From contig CAZJKM010000116.1 in NCBI GenBank assembly GCA_964546645.1, positions 1 to 7,986 of the forward strand: a stretch of 7,986 bases of DNA, read 5' to 3'. The notes beneath the pieces were generated by a model. The model worked only from the letters and a program-made list of their open reading frames with translations, was not told the origin of the DNA and did no database searches. The translations under genes and the position numbers were made by a program. Positions 1 through 6,855 of the stretch are shown here, piece after piece (within the stretch, counting starts at the first letter, position 1; each line of letters opens with the position of its first letter). The DNA is from A37T11 sp964546645 (GTDB lineage: Bacteria > Bacteroidota > Bacteroidia > Sphingobacteriales > Sphingobacteriaceae).

Positions 1-165
1 TCTATGAAATCGTTATCCAACCTTTATCTGAATTCAACTGCTTCAGCACAGGCGAAAAATGTGGCATCGGCATTGGGTATGATCACCGAAAGGCATAAGT
101 TGCTACCGATACCTACCCGTGAGATGAACGTGAACCGGAAATTGGTTCAGAATCCGGGTTGGTAA
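1..165 (+). CDS. SusD/RagB-family outer-membrane glycan-binding lipoprotein, C-terminal end only
   Basis: The open frame runs in from the left edge and gives 54 residues before TAA. The last residues contain LLPIPTREMNVNRKLVQNPGW without its first residue, which is the classic end of SusD/RagB proteins: a 'PIP..E...N..L.QNPG(Y/W)' signature. In this family the protein is a lipoprotein lid on the SusC TonB-dependent transporter and captures the oligosaccharide for import. The rest of the gene and the expected susC lie outside the window to the left. A DUF5017-type lipoprotein gene follows after 46 A/T-rich bases, the usual place for a SusE/F-like accessory binding protein. The family call is strong despite the short fragment; the ligand cannot be inferred from it. 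Confidence 0.88.
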   Translation, partial: SMKSLSNLYLNSTASAQAKNVASALGMITERHKLLPIPTREMNVNRKLVQNPGW

Positions 166-211
166 CGCGGAAATTTAAATAATAAATGTAAAAATTTAAA
201 AATACGGTATT

Positions 212-1192
212 ATGTTAACAAAGTATTTTTCACTGACATTTCCTTGTCTGCTGCTGTTATTCGCATGCAACAAGGATGGAGACCTTCAGGTCGACCGACC
301 TTCCTTTGACGTCACCGGATATACCATTAAAGACGGTATAGATAGTTTGGGAAACCCTATCAAGCAGATTGTATTTGATATGGGTGGTAATGCTGATGTA
401 ATTTCATTCTATTCGGGTGAGGCATTTCGTGAGTATACCTACAAAGACGGGCGTATCATAGGAGTGGATGCTGTGAAGGCATCGTTTGATTACGTGGCCG
501 CTATGGGGGCAGGAACCAATCCCGACTGGAAACAGCTATCGATACATACGACAACAAGTTTCGATGGTACGGTGTCCGAATCAAACGATGGTTGGACAGA
601 CATCACGAATAGGTTTTCGCTACCGATGGCAAAAGATTTTGTCGGTTCTCAGATGTCGACCAGTGCGGACATTACCGACCTGATGGTTCCCGGGCAGCCC
701 CTGTACTTTGCATTCAAGTATATCACGCCTGCCGGCAGAACGACTTCAGGGGCATATACCACATGGGACATACACAACTTTAAAGTGGAAGTGGAGACGC
801 TGCTGGGGGTCCAGGCGGTTGTCAGCCAAAGTGAAGCCGCTATACCCCTGTACCATTTTGGCCCGAATGATACGGATGATCCGTCCCGGACACCCCGTTC
901 GGTAAGTACCTCAAGCCGTTTGCGGTTCCGGGCAAATATTGTTGCAGCAGGAAAATGGCAGACCGACGCCGCAGGAGACTGGGGTGTAGCACCGCCTATT
1001 ATCATTGAGGATGAGATAGATTTAGGTCCTGATCGTCCGATAAGCATCAAAAGCAGGATAGACCCTGTATTAAAGGAATATGCTTATGTCTATAATCAGC
1101 CGGGCACTTACAAAGTTGCATTTGTGGCATCCAACGTGACCACCAAAAGCGAAGAGAAAGTGATAAAGGAACTGGAAATAGTTGTTCCATAA
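212..1192 (+). CDS. DUF5017-type surface lipoprotein, probable glycan-binding protein (copy 1)
   Basis: This 326-residue protein starts with a lipoprotein signal peptide: a hydrophobic core at about residues 5-17 and a lipobox LLFAC with the lipidated cysteine at 19. A first beta-rich domain (about 30-80) has the pattern SFDVTGYT...ISFYSGE..REYTY, typical of DUF5017. A second domain (about 85-260) carries WTDITNRFSLP from Trp128 and a DITDLMVPGQPLYFAF block. The last 60 residues resemble a PKD/Ig-like beta-sandwich (YNQPGTYKVAFVASN). No catalytic motif is visible. Genes of this type commonly follow susD in Bacteroidota PULs, so a surface glycan-binding role in the SusE/F position is inferred. 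Copies 2 (4453-5481) and 3 (6856-7512) share the WxDIT and DI.D...G....A. blocks. Copy 1 has an Asp/Pro/Ser-rich insertion at about 217-235. The ATG is the only start giving a complete signal peptide. The ligand is unknown. Confidence 0.8.
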   Translation: MLTKYFSLTFPCLLLLFACNKDGDLQVDRPSFDVTGYTIKDGIDSLGNPIKQIVFDMGGNADVISFYSGEAFREYTYKDGRIIGVDAVKASFDYVAAMGAGTNPDWKQLSIHTTTSFDGTVSESNDGWTDITNRFSLPMAKDFVGSQMSTSADITDLMVPGQPLYFAFKYITPAGRTTSGAYTTWDIHNFKVEVETLLGVQAVVSQSEAAIPLYHFGPNDTDDPSRTPRSVSTSSRLRFRANIVAAGKWQTDAAGDWGVAPPIIIEDEIDLGPDRPISIKSRIDPVLKEYAYVYNQPGTYKVAFVASNVTTKSEEKVIKELEIVVP

Positions 1193-1204
1193 AATGTAAT
1201 AAGT

Positions 1205-1232
1205 GCTGACAGGGCTCGAAAATCCTGTCAGC
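1205..1232 (+). promoter_or_regulatory. Perfect 9-bp inverted repeat (hairpin) between two operon genes
   Basis: GCTGACAGG (1205-1213) is exactly the reverse complement of CCTGTCAGC (1224-1232), with a 10-base loop between. The stem can be extended outward by G-T wobble pairs and an A-T pair. It lies 12 bases after the stop of the DUF5017 gene and ends 11 bases before the TTG start of the next gene. No T-run follows, so it is not a standard intrinsic terminator. It could stabilise the upstream mRNA, mark a processing site, lower readthrough, or limit ribosome access to the weak start downstream. The structure is seen in the sequence; its function is inferred. Confidence 0.6.
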
Positions 1233-1243
1233 GTTATAAACAG

Positions 1244-2650
1244 TTGTTCGTGAGAAATAAACCGAATCTTTGGAGTTTTGTGCTGGTTTTTCTGACCCTG
1301 CCTTTTTTTGCCATTTCCTGTGGAGATAAGGGAGATGATCATAAGGATGGTTCTCCGCTGACGCCTTCCATTACCTCTCTCAATCCTGAGAGTGGAATAC
1401 CGGGGGCTGTAATTACCATAACCGGAAGCAAGTTTGGCTCGGACAAATCCAAAGTGGACGTAAGTTTTAATTCCATAAAAGCAACGAATATTATTTCGGT
1501 CACGGATACGAAGGTAGAAGTGGTGGTACCCCCGGGATTTTCGGATCAGGCGGTACAGGTCAAGGTGTCCGTGTCAGGGACTGCGTCCGGTAGTAAGGCG
1601 TTCCGTTATATGGATATAGCACCGCCTTCGATTACATCGCTCACAGCTACCTGTTTTCCGGGGTCTGCGGTTGTTGTCTCCGGCAACAACTTCAGTGAGA
1701 ACGTAGCCGACAATATGGTGAAATTCGGCAATGTGGAAGCTACGGTTACGGCAGCCACGAAAACATCCCTGACGGTGACTGCGCCAAATCTGGGTGCTGC
1801 TTCCGGTGCGGCTGTCACGGTAACCAAGTTTGGTATAGTTTCAAATGCCCAAAATATCGCGGTCGACGCCGACCAGAGCAAAGTCGCTACGTACAACTGG
1901 ACTACGCATACTGTAAAATCGGGCGTTGTATACAAGACAGGGGAGCTCTCCCTGTTCGGGACAAATCAACGGATTTATATTTTAGACGTGACGCTCAATG
2001 CGGCCAATACGTTGCATATCGGGTTTTCGACCAACGACAAAGCCACTGTGGACATGTGTAAAGATTACAGTGCGGTAGCCGGTATCAATGCGGGGTATTT
2101 CCCATTCTTAGGCTCTGTGGACAAGGATCCCTATATCCGGATCAATGGTACTACGGTTCAGGTCGGACATACAGGAGTTAGTGTGCATTTTACGAATGCG
2201 GCATTGCTCATACATAACAATGTGGCTTCGGTAAGAAGACTGGGAACCAGTGGCAGCAACCTGAATCAACTGGCGGCACTTATTCCTGTCGCGGAGGCGG
2301 AGAATATGATCGTGTGCGGGCCGATGTTGATTACTGACGGCGAGATAGGGATTGTCAGTCCAACTAATTCACACAATACCAATCTGACATCAAAGACCGG
2401 ACTGGGGATCACGGCAGACGGTAAACGTGTATTTATGGTCGTGATCGATTCGGGGGGTGGTCTTACGGGAGCCAACTCTTTGCAGCTTGCGAAGATCTTG
2501 CAGGCCTTGGGTGCTGTCCATGCGATGAACTTCGACGGCGGAGGATCATCGACTATGTTTGTAAACGGAAAAGGAGACAATGGACGGGTCAATTTCCCCT
2601 ATGGGGGTACTTATCAGCGACCGGTGCGGAGTGTGATTTATGTGAAATAA
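1244..2650 (+). CDS. IPT/TIG-domain phosphodiester glycosidase lipoprotein (NAGPA/DUF2233 family)
   Basis: This 468-residue lipoprotein belongs to the family of mammalian NAGPA, which hydrolyses sugar-1-phosphodiester bonds (GlcNAc-P-mannose in the mammalian enzyme). The signal peptide ends in a lipobox (FFAISC, Cys26). Two IPT/TIG immunoglobulin-like domains follow at about 41-122 (PSITSLNPESGIPG) and 128-207 (PSITSLTATCFPG), both with the (T/S)GxxF turn. The catalytic domain covers about 210-468. Its family blocks are GINAGYF at 280-285, GPMLITDG at 359-366, KTGLGI at 384-389 (others usually have PRT), and NFDGGGSST at 429-437. The TIG domains probably act as spacer or binding modules at the cell surface. 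No in-frame ATG lies between the preceding stop codon and the signal peptide, so the start is TTG at 1244 or GTG at 1250. It is followed after 22 bases by a compact paralogue. Exact substrate unknown. Confidence 0.85.
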   Translation: MFVRNKPNLWSFVLVFLTLPFFAISCGDKGDDHKDGSPLTPSITSLNPESGIPGAVITITGSKFGSDKSKVDVSFNSIKATNIISVTDTKVEVVVPPGFSDQAVQVKVSVSGTASGSKAFRYMDIAPPSITSLTATCFPGSAVVVSGNNFSENVADNMVKFGNVEATVTAATKTSLTVTAPNLGAASGAAVTVTKFGIVSNAQNIAVDADQSKVATYNWTTHTVKSGVVYKTGELSLFGTNQRIYILDVTLNAANTLHIGFSTNDKATVDMCKDYSAVAGINAGYFPFLGSVDKDPYIRINGTTVQVGHTGVSVHFTNAALLIHNNVASVRRLGTSGSNLNQLAALIPVAEAENMIVCGPMLITDGEIGIVSPTNSHNTNLTSKTGLGITADGKRVFMVVIDSGGGLTGANSLQLAKILQALGAVHAMNFDGGGSSTMFVNGKGDNGRVNFPYGGTYQRPVRSVIYVK

Positions 2651-2672
2651 TTGCATTAAGGAATGTAAAAAC

Positions 2673-3533
2673 ATGAGGTGCGGAAAGACACATATTATCA
2701 TCGGGCTTTTAATGCTTTTCCTTGTAGGTTGTAAATCAGGGGATCATGTTCCGCAAGAGCTACCGGACAAAGAGGAATCCAAAGAGGAAAATAAGCTGCC
2801 TGATTATACCGGAGAGGCTAAAGGAAATTATACAATAAATAAGTATTACGACAGCCCATCGGCAACTTATTATTTCCTTACCCGGATCAGCCATAAGGAT
2901 AAAGATGGGAAACTCATCAAGCTTAGGCTTGCCCACGCTGATAAGGATGGGGGAGAAACGGTGAGAGCATTTGCGCTGAGAACTAACAGCACATTGGCTT
3001 TCAATGCGTCTACACAACGAGAAGAAGGAACGGGTATCAGACCACAGGGTGTGCAGGTTCTTGGTGGCAAAGTTGTTTATGATCTGACGACCACGGCATG
3101 GGCGCTGGGGATTAAGGACGATAATGAACTGGTCGCTTACGCTCCGACAGTCAAGGGTGATGCGATCCTGAATGGCGGTGTAAAGAACGCACTTACCGCG
3201 TTCGGGCCTTTGATACAGAATGGCATCACTGTATCTACCGACCTGATGAAGTTGAGGGGAAATTACGCCGAAAAGAATCCGAGACAGGTTATTGCCCAGC
3301 TTGCCAATAAGGACATTTTGTTTTTAAGCTGTGGAGGTAGGGGATTTGACGGCGAAGGGATGCTGGCAACCGATGTGGTCAGGATTTTACATACGCATGG
3401 GGTAAAATTTGCGTACATGCTGGATGGTGGCGGCAGTACTTCCACGGTAGTGGAAGGTGAGCTGGTTACCAAACAAATTGATGGAAACGGAACACGGGAC
3501 AGGTTGAGGCCTAATTTCCTGTATTTTAAATAG
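2673..3533 (+). CDS. Compact phosphodiester glycosidase lipoprotein (NAGPA/DUF2233 family), copy 2
   Basis: This 286-residue protein has a lipoprotein signal (LFLVGC, Cys20), then a charged Glu/Lys/Asp-rich linker to about residue 45, then only the catalytic domain. Family landmarks are NAST at 111-114 (where relatives usually read NGG or NAG), FGPLIQNG at 177-184, NPRQVIAQ at 202-209, SCGGRGFDGEGM at 219-230 and LDGGGST at 250-256. The C-terminal RLRPNFLY strand closes the domain. It lacks the TIG domains of its upstream neighbour. It is much more like the next gene, sharing the TYY.LTRI.HKDK, GRGFDG and IDGNG..RLRPNFLY stretches, so the two look like a tandem duplication. An AAGGA stretch 10 bases before the ATG is a plausible ribosome binding site. 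The likely role is cleavage of glycosyl phosphodiesters in the periplasm or at the outer membrane. The altered NGG region leaves activity or specificity open. Confidence 0.82.
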   Translation: MRCGKTHIIIGLLMLFLVGCKSGDHVPQELPDKEESKEENKLPDYTGEAKGNYTINKYYDSPSATYYFLTRISHKDKDGKLIKLRLAHADKDGGETVRAFALRTNSTLAFNASTQREEGTGIRPQGVQVLGGKVVYDLTTTAWALGIKDDNELVAYAPTVKGDAILNGGVKNALTAFGPLIQNGITVSTDLMKLRGNYAEKNPRQVIAQLANKDILFLSCGGRGFDGEGMLATDVVRILHTHGVKFAYMLDGGGSTSTVVEGELVTKQIDGNGTRDRLRPNFLYFK

Positions 3534-3535
3534 GA

Positions 3536-4384
3536 ATGAAAAACGATAAAATGAAACAGATAAAAAGCGGAATATTATCCTTAGTATGTGTTATGCTTTT
3601 GTTCGGCAGCTGTAAAGCGCAGGACAAAACTGAAGATGAACCCAAATGGGCTTTTGCGGAATATCTTACAATTTCCAAAGAATACGACGCGGCATCAAAC
3701 ACGACTTACTACCTTACCCGGATAAAGCATAAAGACAAAAACAGTAATATCATCAAGCTCAGGACCCAATTTTCCAACAGGTCGGAGGGAGAAACAACCA
3801 GAACTTTTGCCATAAGGAATAAAACTGCCGTAGCTATCAATGCTTCGCAGGGACTGGATGATCTGCCTGATAACGCGCGCCAGCCCGCAGGTATCCAGAT
3901 CATAAACGGGGAGATTATCCAGGACCTGAATACCACGGCATATACACTGGGCATAAAAGATAATAACGAACTGCTGGCCTATGCGCCTGGTACAAAAGCG
4001 CAGGACATCCTGAATGACGGAACGAAAACTGCCCTTACGGCTTTTGCGCCGCTGATAGAAAATTATGAATGGGTATCGGACGAAGTGCTTGCAGTAAGGG
4101 GCAATCTGGCTGTGAAACATCCCCGTCAGGTGATTGCCCAGTTTGGCAACCTCGACCTTTTGATCTTCAGCTGCGGTGGCAGGGGGTTTGACGGAGACGG
4201 AATGACCGCAAAAGAGATGATGAAAGTCCTGAAAGCACTGGGCGTAAAGTTCGCTTTTAATCTTGACGGTGGCGGCAGTACATCGACAGTTATCAAAGAT
4301 CAGTTGATTACTAAAAGAATTGACGGAAATGGTAAAGTAGAAAGACTGCGTCCTAATTTTTTGTATGTAATGGAGGATAATTGA
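3536..4384 (+). CDS. Compact phosphodiester glycosidase lipoprotein (NAGPA/DUF2233 family), copy 3
   Basis: This 282-residue close paralogue of the preceding protein has a lipobox LFGSC with Cys26 and a short charged linker. The catalytic domain starts at about residue 40 and runs to the end. Visible family blocks are INASQG at 101-106, APLIEN at 171-176 (the usual GP has become AP), KHPRQVIAQ at 194-202, SCGGRGFDGDGM at 212-223 and NLDGGGST at 242-249. The HPR triplet and DGGGS are the best-kept motifs. The ATG at 3536 lies two bases after the preceding stop, so translation is probably coupled. A second in-frame ATG at 3551 would also give a complete signal peptide and could be the real start. 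Three adjacent family members with different details suggest different leaving groups or linkages on one substrate. The enzyme family is well supported; the substrate is not. Confidence 0.82.
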   Translation: MKNDKMKQIKSGILSLVCVMLLFGSCKAQDKTEDEPKWAFAEYLTISKEYDAASNTTYYLTRIKHKDKNSNIIKLRTQFSNRSEGETTRTFAIRNKTAVAINASQGLDDLPDNARQPAGIQIINGEIIQDLNTTAYTLGIKDNNELLAYAPGTKAQDILNDGTKTALTAFAPLIENYEWVSDEVLAVRGNLAVKHPRQVIAQFGNLDLLIFSCGGRGFDGDGMTAKEMMKVLKALGVKFAFNLDGGGSTSTVIKDQLITKRIDGNGKVERLRPNFLYVMEDN

Positions 4385-4452
4385 TACCCAAGCTCTTGAA
4401 AATGCAAAAACGGATTTACTAACTTAATGTTTAAATTAAAAAAGAATAAATT

Positions 4453-5481
4453 ATGAAAAGTTACACATCAATTTACCGCATCTTCATCATTATGATGAGT
4501 TTCAGCCTTCTGTGGCTGTTGGCGTGCAATAAGGATAATTTACTTGATCCTAATGATGATACGGATAATGACGAGGAACCGGAAGAACTGGTACCCCGAT
4601 TTAAAGTGTCGGGCTATACAATCGCGGATGCTGTCGATACGGATGGTAACCCCAAAAAACGGGTTACCTTTCAGCTGGAAGGTCCGGCAGAGGTCATTGA
4701 TCTGTATTCCGGAGACATAGGTGGAAACTTTGAATACAGAGACGGCCGTGTCCAGCAACTTACAGGGGTGAACCTGTCGTTTCAGGCACAATATGTTGAG
4801 GGAGCTCAAAAGCAACCGGAGTCTTTCGCAGTACTGGCATCGACTAATTTCAACGGAGGCAGTGGACAGCAAGATGTAGAAGCTGCCACATGGATTGACA
4901 TTACCAGCCGATATACGTTTACACCGGGAGCAGACGGAACGTGGCTACCCGCAGGTACAGTAAATGCTGATATTGTGGATGTGGTCGAAGAGGGAAAACC
5001 ACTTTATCTTGCACTGCGCCATACCACACGTGACATGTCCGTGTACGGTACCTATTCAACTTTTCGTGTGCGCAACTGGTTGGTTACCAGTACGGTTGAA
5101 GGAAGAACGCCGCAAATCGTACGTAATGGCCATTTTGACCCGGAAGATGTTAGGTTTTATCATGTATTGACAGGGCTCTGGCGTGATGGAAGAAACGTAA
5201 TCCGGGCTGCCGACCTGACGTTTCGGGGCAATCACGGCACCTTGGCCAGTCATCCCAATGAGTTTAGAGCTGAAACGGTATGTTGGGCCATCTCCCCGGC
5301 GATCACAGTTGCAAGTATAATCTCAGGGGCTGATCTTCCGGTTGTTGTGAAGACGAAGGAAGACGATCCGATAGAGACTGTTTCTTTTGACTACAATGGT
5401 TCGGGAGAGTATAGAGCTACTTTTTTGGTGTCGAATGGTGGGGCCAAAAGGATTGTACAGACGGCTGTCACCATTCCCTGA
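4453..5481 (+). CDS. DUF5017-type surface lipoprotein, probable glycan-binding protein (copy 2)
   Basis: This 342-residue lipoprotein has an uncharged hydrophobic stretch at about 9-23 and a lipobox WLLAC (Cys25). A very acidic linker follows (Asp/Asn/Glu-rich, about 32-46), as is common in surface-exposed Bacteroidota lipoproteins. The first domain (about 48-100) reads RFKVSGYTI...VIDLYSGD.GGNFEYRDGRV, parallel to copy 1. The middle domain has TWIDITSRYTFTP from residue 146, then DIVDVVEEGKPLYLAL, and ends with LTFRGNHG (255-262) and ETVCWAISPA (274-283). A PKD-like strand set (YNGSGEYRATFLVSN) forms the C-terminus. No catalytic signature is visible. The gene sits 68 A/T-rich bases after the third phosphodiester glycosidase and 31 bases before the esterase, so cotranscription is likely. 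A second surface binding protein with different ligand contacts is the simplest role. Signal and paralogy are seen directly; function is inferred. Confidence 0.8.
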   Translation: MKSYTSIYRIFIIMMSFSLLWLLACNKDNLLDPNDDTDNDEEPEELVPRFKVSGYTIADAVDTDGNPKKRVTFQLEGPAEVIDLYSGDIGGNFEYRDGRVQQLTGVNLSFQAQYVEGAQKQPESFAVLASTNFNGGSGQQDVEAATWIDITSRYTFTPGADGTWLPAGTVNADIVDVVEEGKPLYLALRHTTRDMSVYGTYSTFRVRNWLVTSTVEGRTPQIVRNGHFDPEDVRFYHVLTGLWRDGRNVIRAADLTFRGNHGTLASHPNEFRAETVCWAISPAITVASIISGADLPVVVKTKEDDPIETVSFDYNGSGEYRATFLVSNGGAKRIVQTAVTIP

Positions 5482-5512
5482 TGCTCTTTAATATTCTATA
5501 AATAAGCGTGTC

Positions 5513-6625
5513 ATGAACAAATTCAAATACATGGGTAGAATACCAGCAGTATGTATGCTATTGATGCTGAGTGCAGTCTCCGGAGAGGTCTTGGCTCAGC
5601 AGCGGCCTAAGATTAATTATTCCCCTGCGCAGGATCTTCAGGTAGTTGGTAAGATCACGCCGACATCACAGGTCTTTCATCGCGTGGATACCGTTGATTT
5701 TCCGGGGTTGCCTGATGCCGTGAAGAATCGTGTAGTGCAGTCGGCAGGTCTGGCTATTGCGTTCAAGACCAATAGTCCGGCCATCTATGCAAAATGGTGT
5801 ACTGCCGGTAAGACGGCTTCGGCAACAATGACCGCGGTGGCTTACCGGGGACTGGATCTCTATATCAAGCGGAACGGAAAATGGCAATATGCCGGAGTAG
5901 CCCGGCCCCGTGAAAACCAGGATTGCGCCTCTACGACTATTATCGAGGGCATGGACAATGGGGAAAAGGAGTGCTTGCTGTACCTGCCGCTATATGATGA
6001 GACCACCCGACTGGAGGTCGGTGTGGACGAAGGATCTATTCTACAGGCCGGGGCGTATCCCTTTAACAAAAGGGTATTAGTCTATGGATCCAGTATAGCA
6101 CAAGGAGCGTCTGCCAGTAGATCAGGATTGGCGTATCCGGCGAGGTTGTCGCGTGAAACTGGTATGGATTTCCTCAATCTGGGTATGGGAGGAAGTGCCA
6201 AAATGGAAAAAGAAGTAGCGGATATGATTGCTTCGTTTCGTGCAGATGCTTTTGTGTTGGACTGTGTGCCCAATAGTTCACCTGCTCAGGTAAGCCAACG
6301 GACGGCTTATCTGGTTGAAACTATCCGGAAAAAGCATCCCAAGGCTCCGATTATCGTGATGCAAAGCGTGATCAGGGAAAGGGGGTATTTTAATCTGGAA
6401 TCCGGTGAGCGTGTGAAGCAGCAGAATGAGAACATCAGGCAAGAGGTAGCTAAATTGATCCAAAAAGGAGTGACAAATCTCCACTTTATTCCTGCGGATG
6501 ATTTTTTGGGGCATGACCATGAGGGCACGATCGACGGAACCCACCCCAATGATCTGGGATTTGACCGGATGATCCAGGTTATTAAGCCCAAGTTGATGGA
6601 GGTGCTTACGCCCATACTGAATTAA
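5513..6625 (+). CDS. Secreted two-domain SGNH/GDSL esterase with GxDLY N-terminal domain
   Basis: This 370-residue hydrolase has a signal peptide probably cut after VLA (residue 28). No lipobox cysteine is present, so it should be periplasmic or secreted. The N-terminal beta-sandwich (about 45-175) holds the diagnostic GLDLY motif at 113-117, typical of the GxDLY domain (Pfam GxDLY) found before Lipase_GDSL_3 catalytic domains. The SGNH fold begins at about 187. Block I is VYGSSIAQG with the likely nucleophile Ser194; block II is LNLGMGGS (Gly224); block III is VPN with Asn254; block V is DGTHPND with Asp341 and His344. All four expected catalytic positions are present. Relatives are mostly esterases removing acetyl or other acyl groups from sugars. 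It is the last gene of the dense block and is followed by a terminator-like hairpin. The acyl group and the sugar attacked cannot be read from sequence. Confidence 0.86.
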   Translation: MNKFKYMGRIPAVCMLLMLSAVSGEVLAQQRPKINYSPAQDLQVVGKITPTSQVFHRVDTVDFPGLPDAVKNRVVQSAGLAIAFKTNSPAIYAKWCTAGKTASATMTAVAYRGLDLYIKRNGKWQYAGVARPRENQDCASTTIIEGMDNGEKECLLYLPLYDETTRLEVGVDEGSILQAGAYPFNKRVLVYGSSIAQGASASRSGLAYPARLSRETGMDFLNLGMGGSAKMEKEVADMIASFRADAFVLDCVPNSSPAQVSQRTAYLVETIRKKHPKAPIIVMQSVIRERGYFNLESGERVKQQNENIRQEVAKLIQKGVTNLHFIPADDFLGHDHEGTIDGTHPNDLGFDRMIQVIKPKLMEVLTPILN

Positions 6626-6637
6626 GATTCGTGTTCT

Positions 6638-6657
6638 GACGTTACAAACGTCTTTCT
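6638..6657 (+). terminator. Weak intrinsic terminator-like hairpin after the esterase gene
   Basis: GACGTT (6638-6643) and AACGTC (6647-6652) form a perfect 6-bp stem with a 3-base ACA loop. TTTCT follows immediately, 12 bases beyond the TAA of the SGNH esterase. The position and the short T-run suit a transcript end for the upstream operon. The stem is short and only half G+C, so efficiency may be low and readthrough to the next genes is possible. Confidence 0.45.
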
Positions 6658-6721
6658 CACCCACCTTCGTTGCAACTTTCTCGATGCGGTGCGTGTTTGG
6701 GGTAGAGGGACGCATAAAAAC

Positions 6722-6763
6722 GAAGGGCGATTAGATACCTCGTCCTTCCCGCTTCGAGCGGGA
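6722..6763 (+). repeat. Two adjacent stem-loops in the 230-base non-coding gap
   Basis: The gap at 6626-6855 holds no credible gene. Within it, GAAGGGCGA (6722-6730) pairs with TCGTCCTTC (6740-6748) with one G-T wobble and a 9-base loop. TCCCGCT (6747-6753) pairs perfectly with AGCGGGA (6757-6763) around a TCG triloop. The two stems overlap by two bases, so they are near-coaxial or partly competing. No T-run follows. They may be a second terminator, an mRNA 5' structure of the next transcript, or a dispersed palindromic repeat. CCTTCGTT at 6664-6671 is also the exact reverse complement of AACGAAGG at 6719-6726, which would compete with the first stem. I saw no convincing Bacteroidota promoter (TTTG / TAnnTTTG) here. 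Confidence 0.45.
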
Positions 6764-6855
6764 CATTGAGGATGTTATGAGAAGTGGACTGCGTCGCATA
6801 TATTTTGTGATATTCAGTCATGTACTAAAAAAATAGGAACTAAAAAATAATAATT

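Noticed and set aside
3695..4120. 141-codon open frame on the - strand inside NAGPA copy 3
   Set aside because: The + strand carries family motifs through the whole interval; the reverse product is low-complexity with no family features, so it is a shadow frame.
1244..4384. CRISPR array or mobile-element involvement in the tandem paralogues
   Set aside because: No short regularly spaced repeats, transposase genes or terminal inverted repeats flank the three genes; the repetition is at the level of diverged protein paralogues.
4385..4452. Possible terminator or promoter in the 68-base gap before DUF5017 copy 2
   Set aside because: Only a 4-bp CAAG/CTTG pairing and A/T-rich sequence are present, with no stem strong enough for a terminator and no clear promoter match.
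6278..6715. 145-codon open frame on the - strand overlapping the esterase 3' end and part of the gap
   Set aside because: It lies mostly antisense to a clearly coding SGNH hydrolase catalytic domain, shows no signal peptide or recognisable motif, and the opposite strand has a full set of conserved blocks.
6799..6855. Possible Bacteroidota promoter (TATATTTTG near 6799-6807) upstream of the shortened DUF5017-like gene
   Set aside because: The spacing does not match TAnnTTTG (the TA is one base out of place) and I found no convincing -33 TTTG element at the proper distance.
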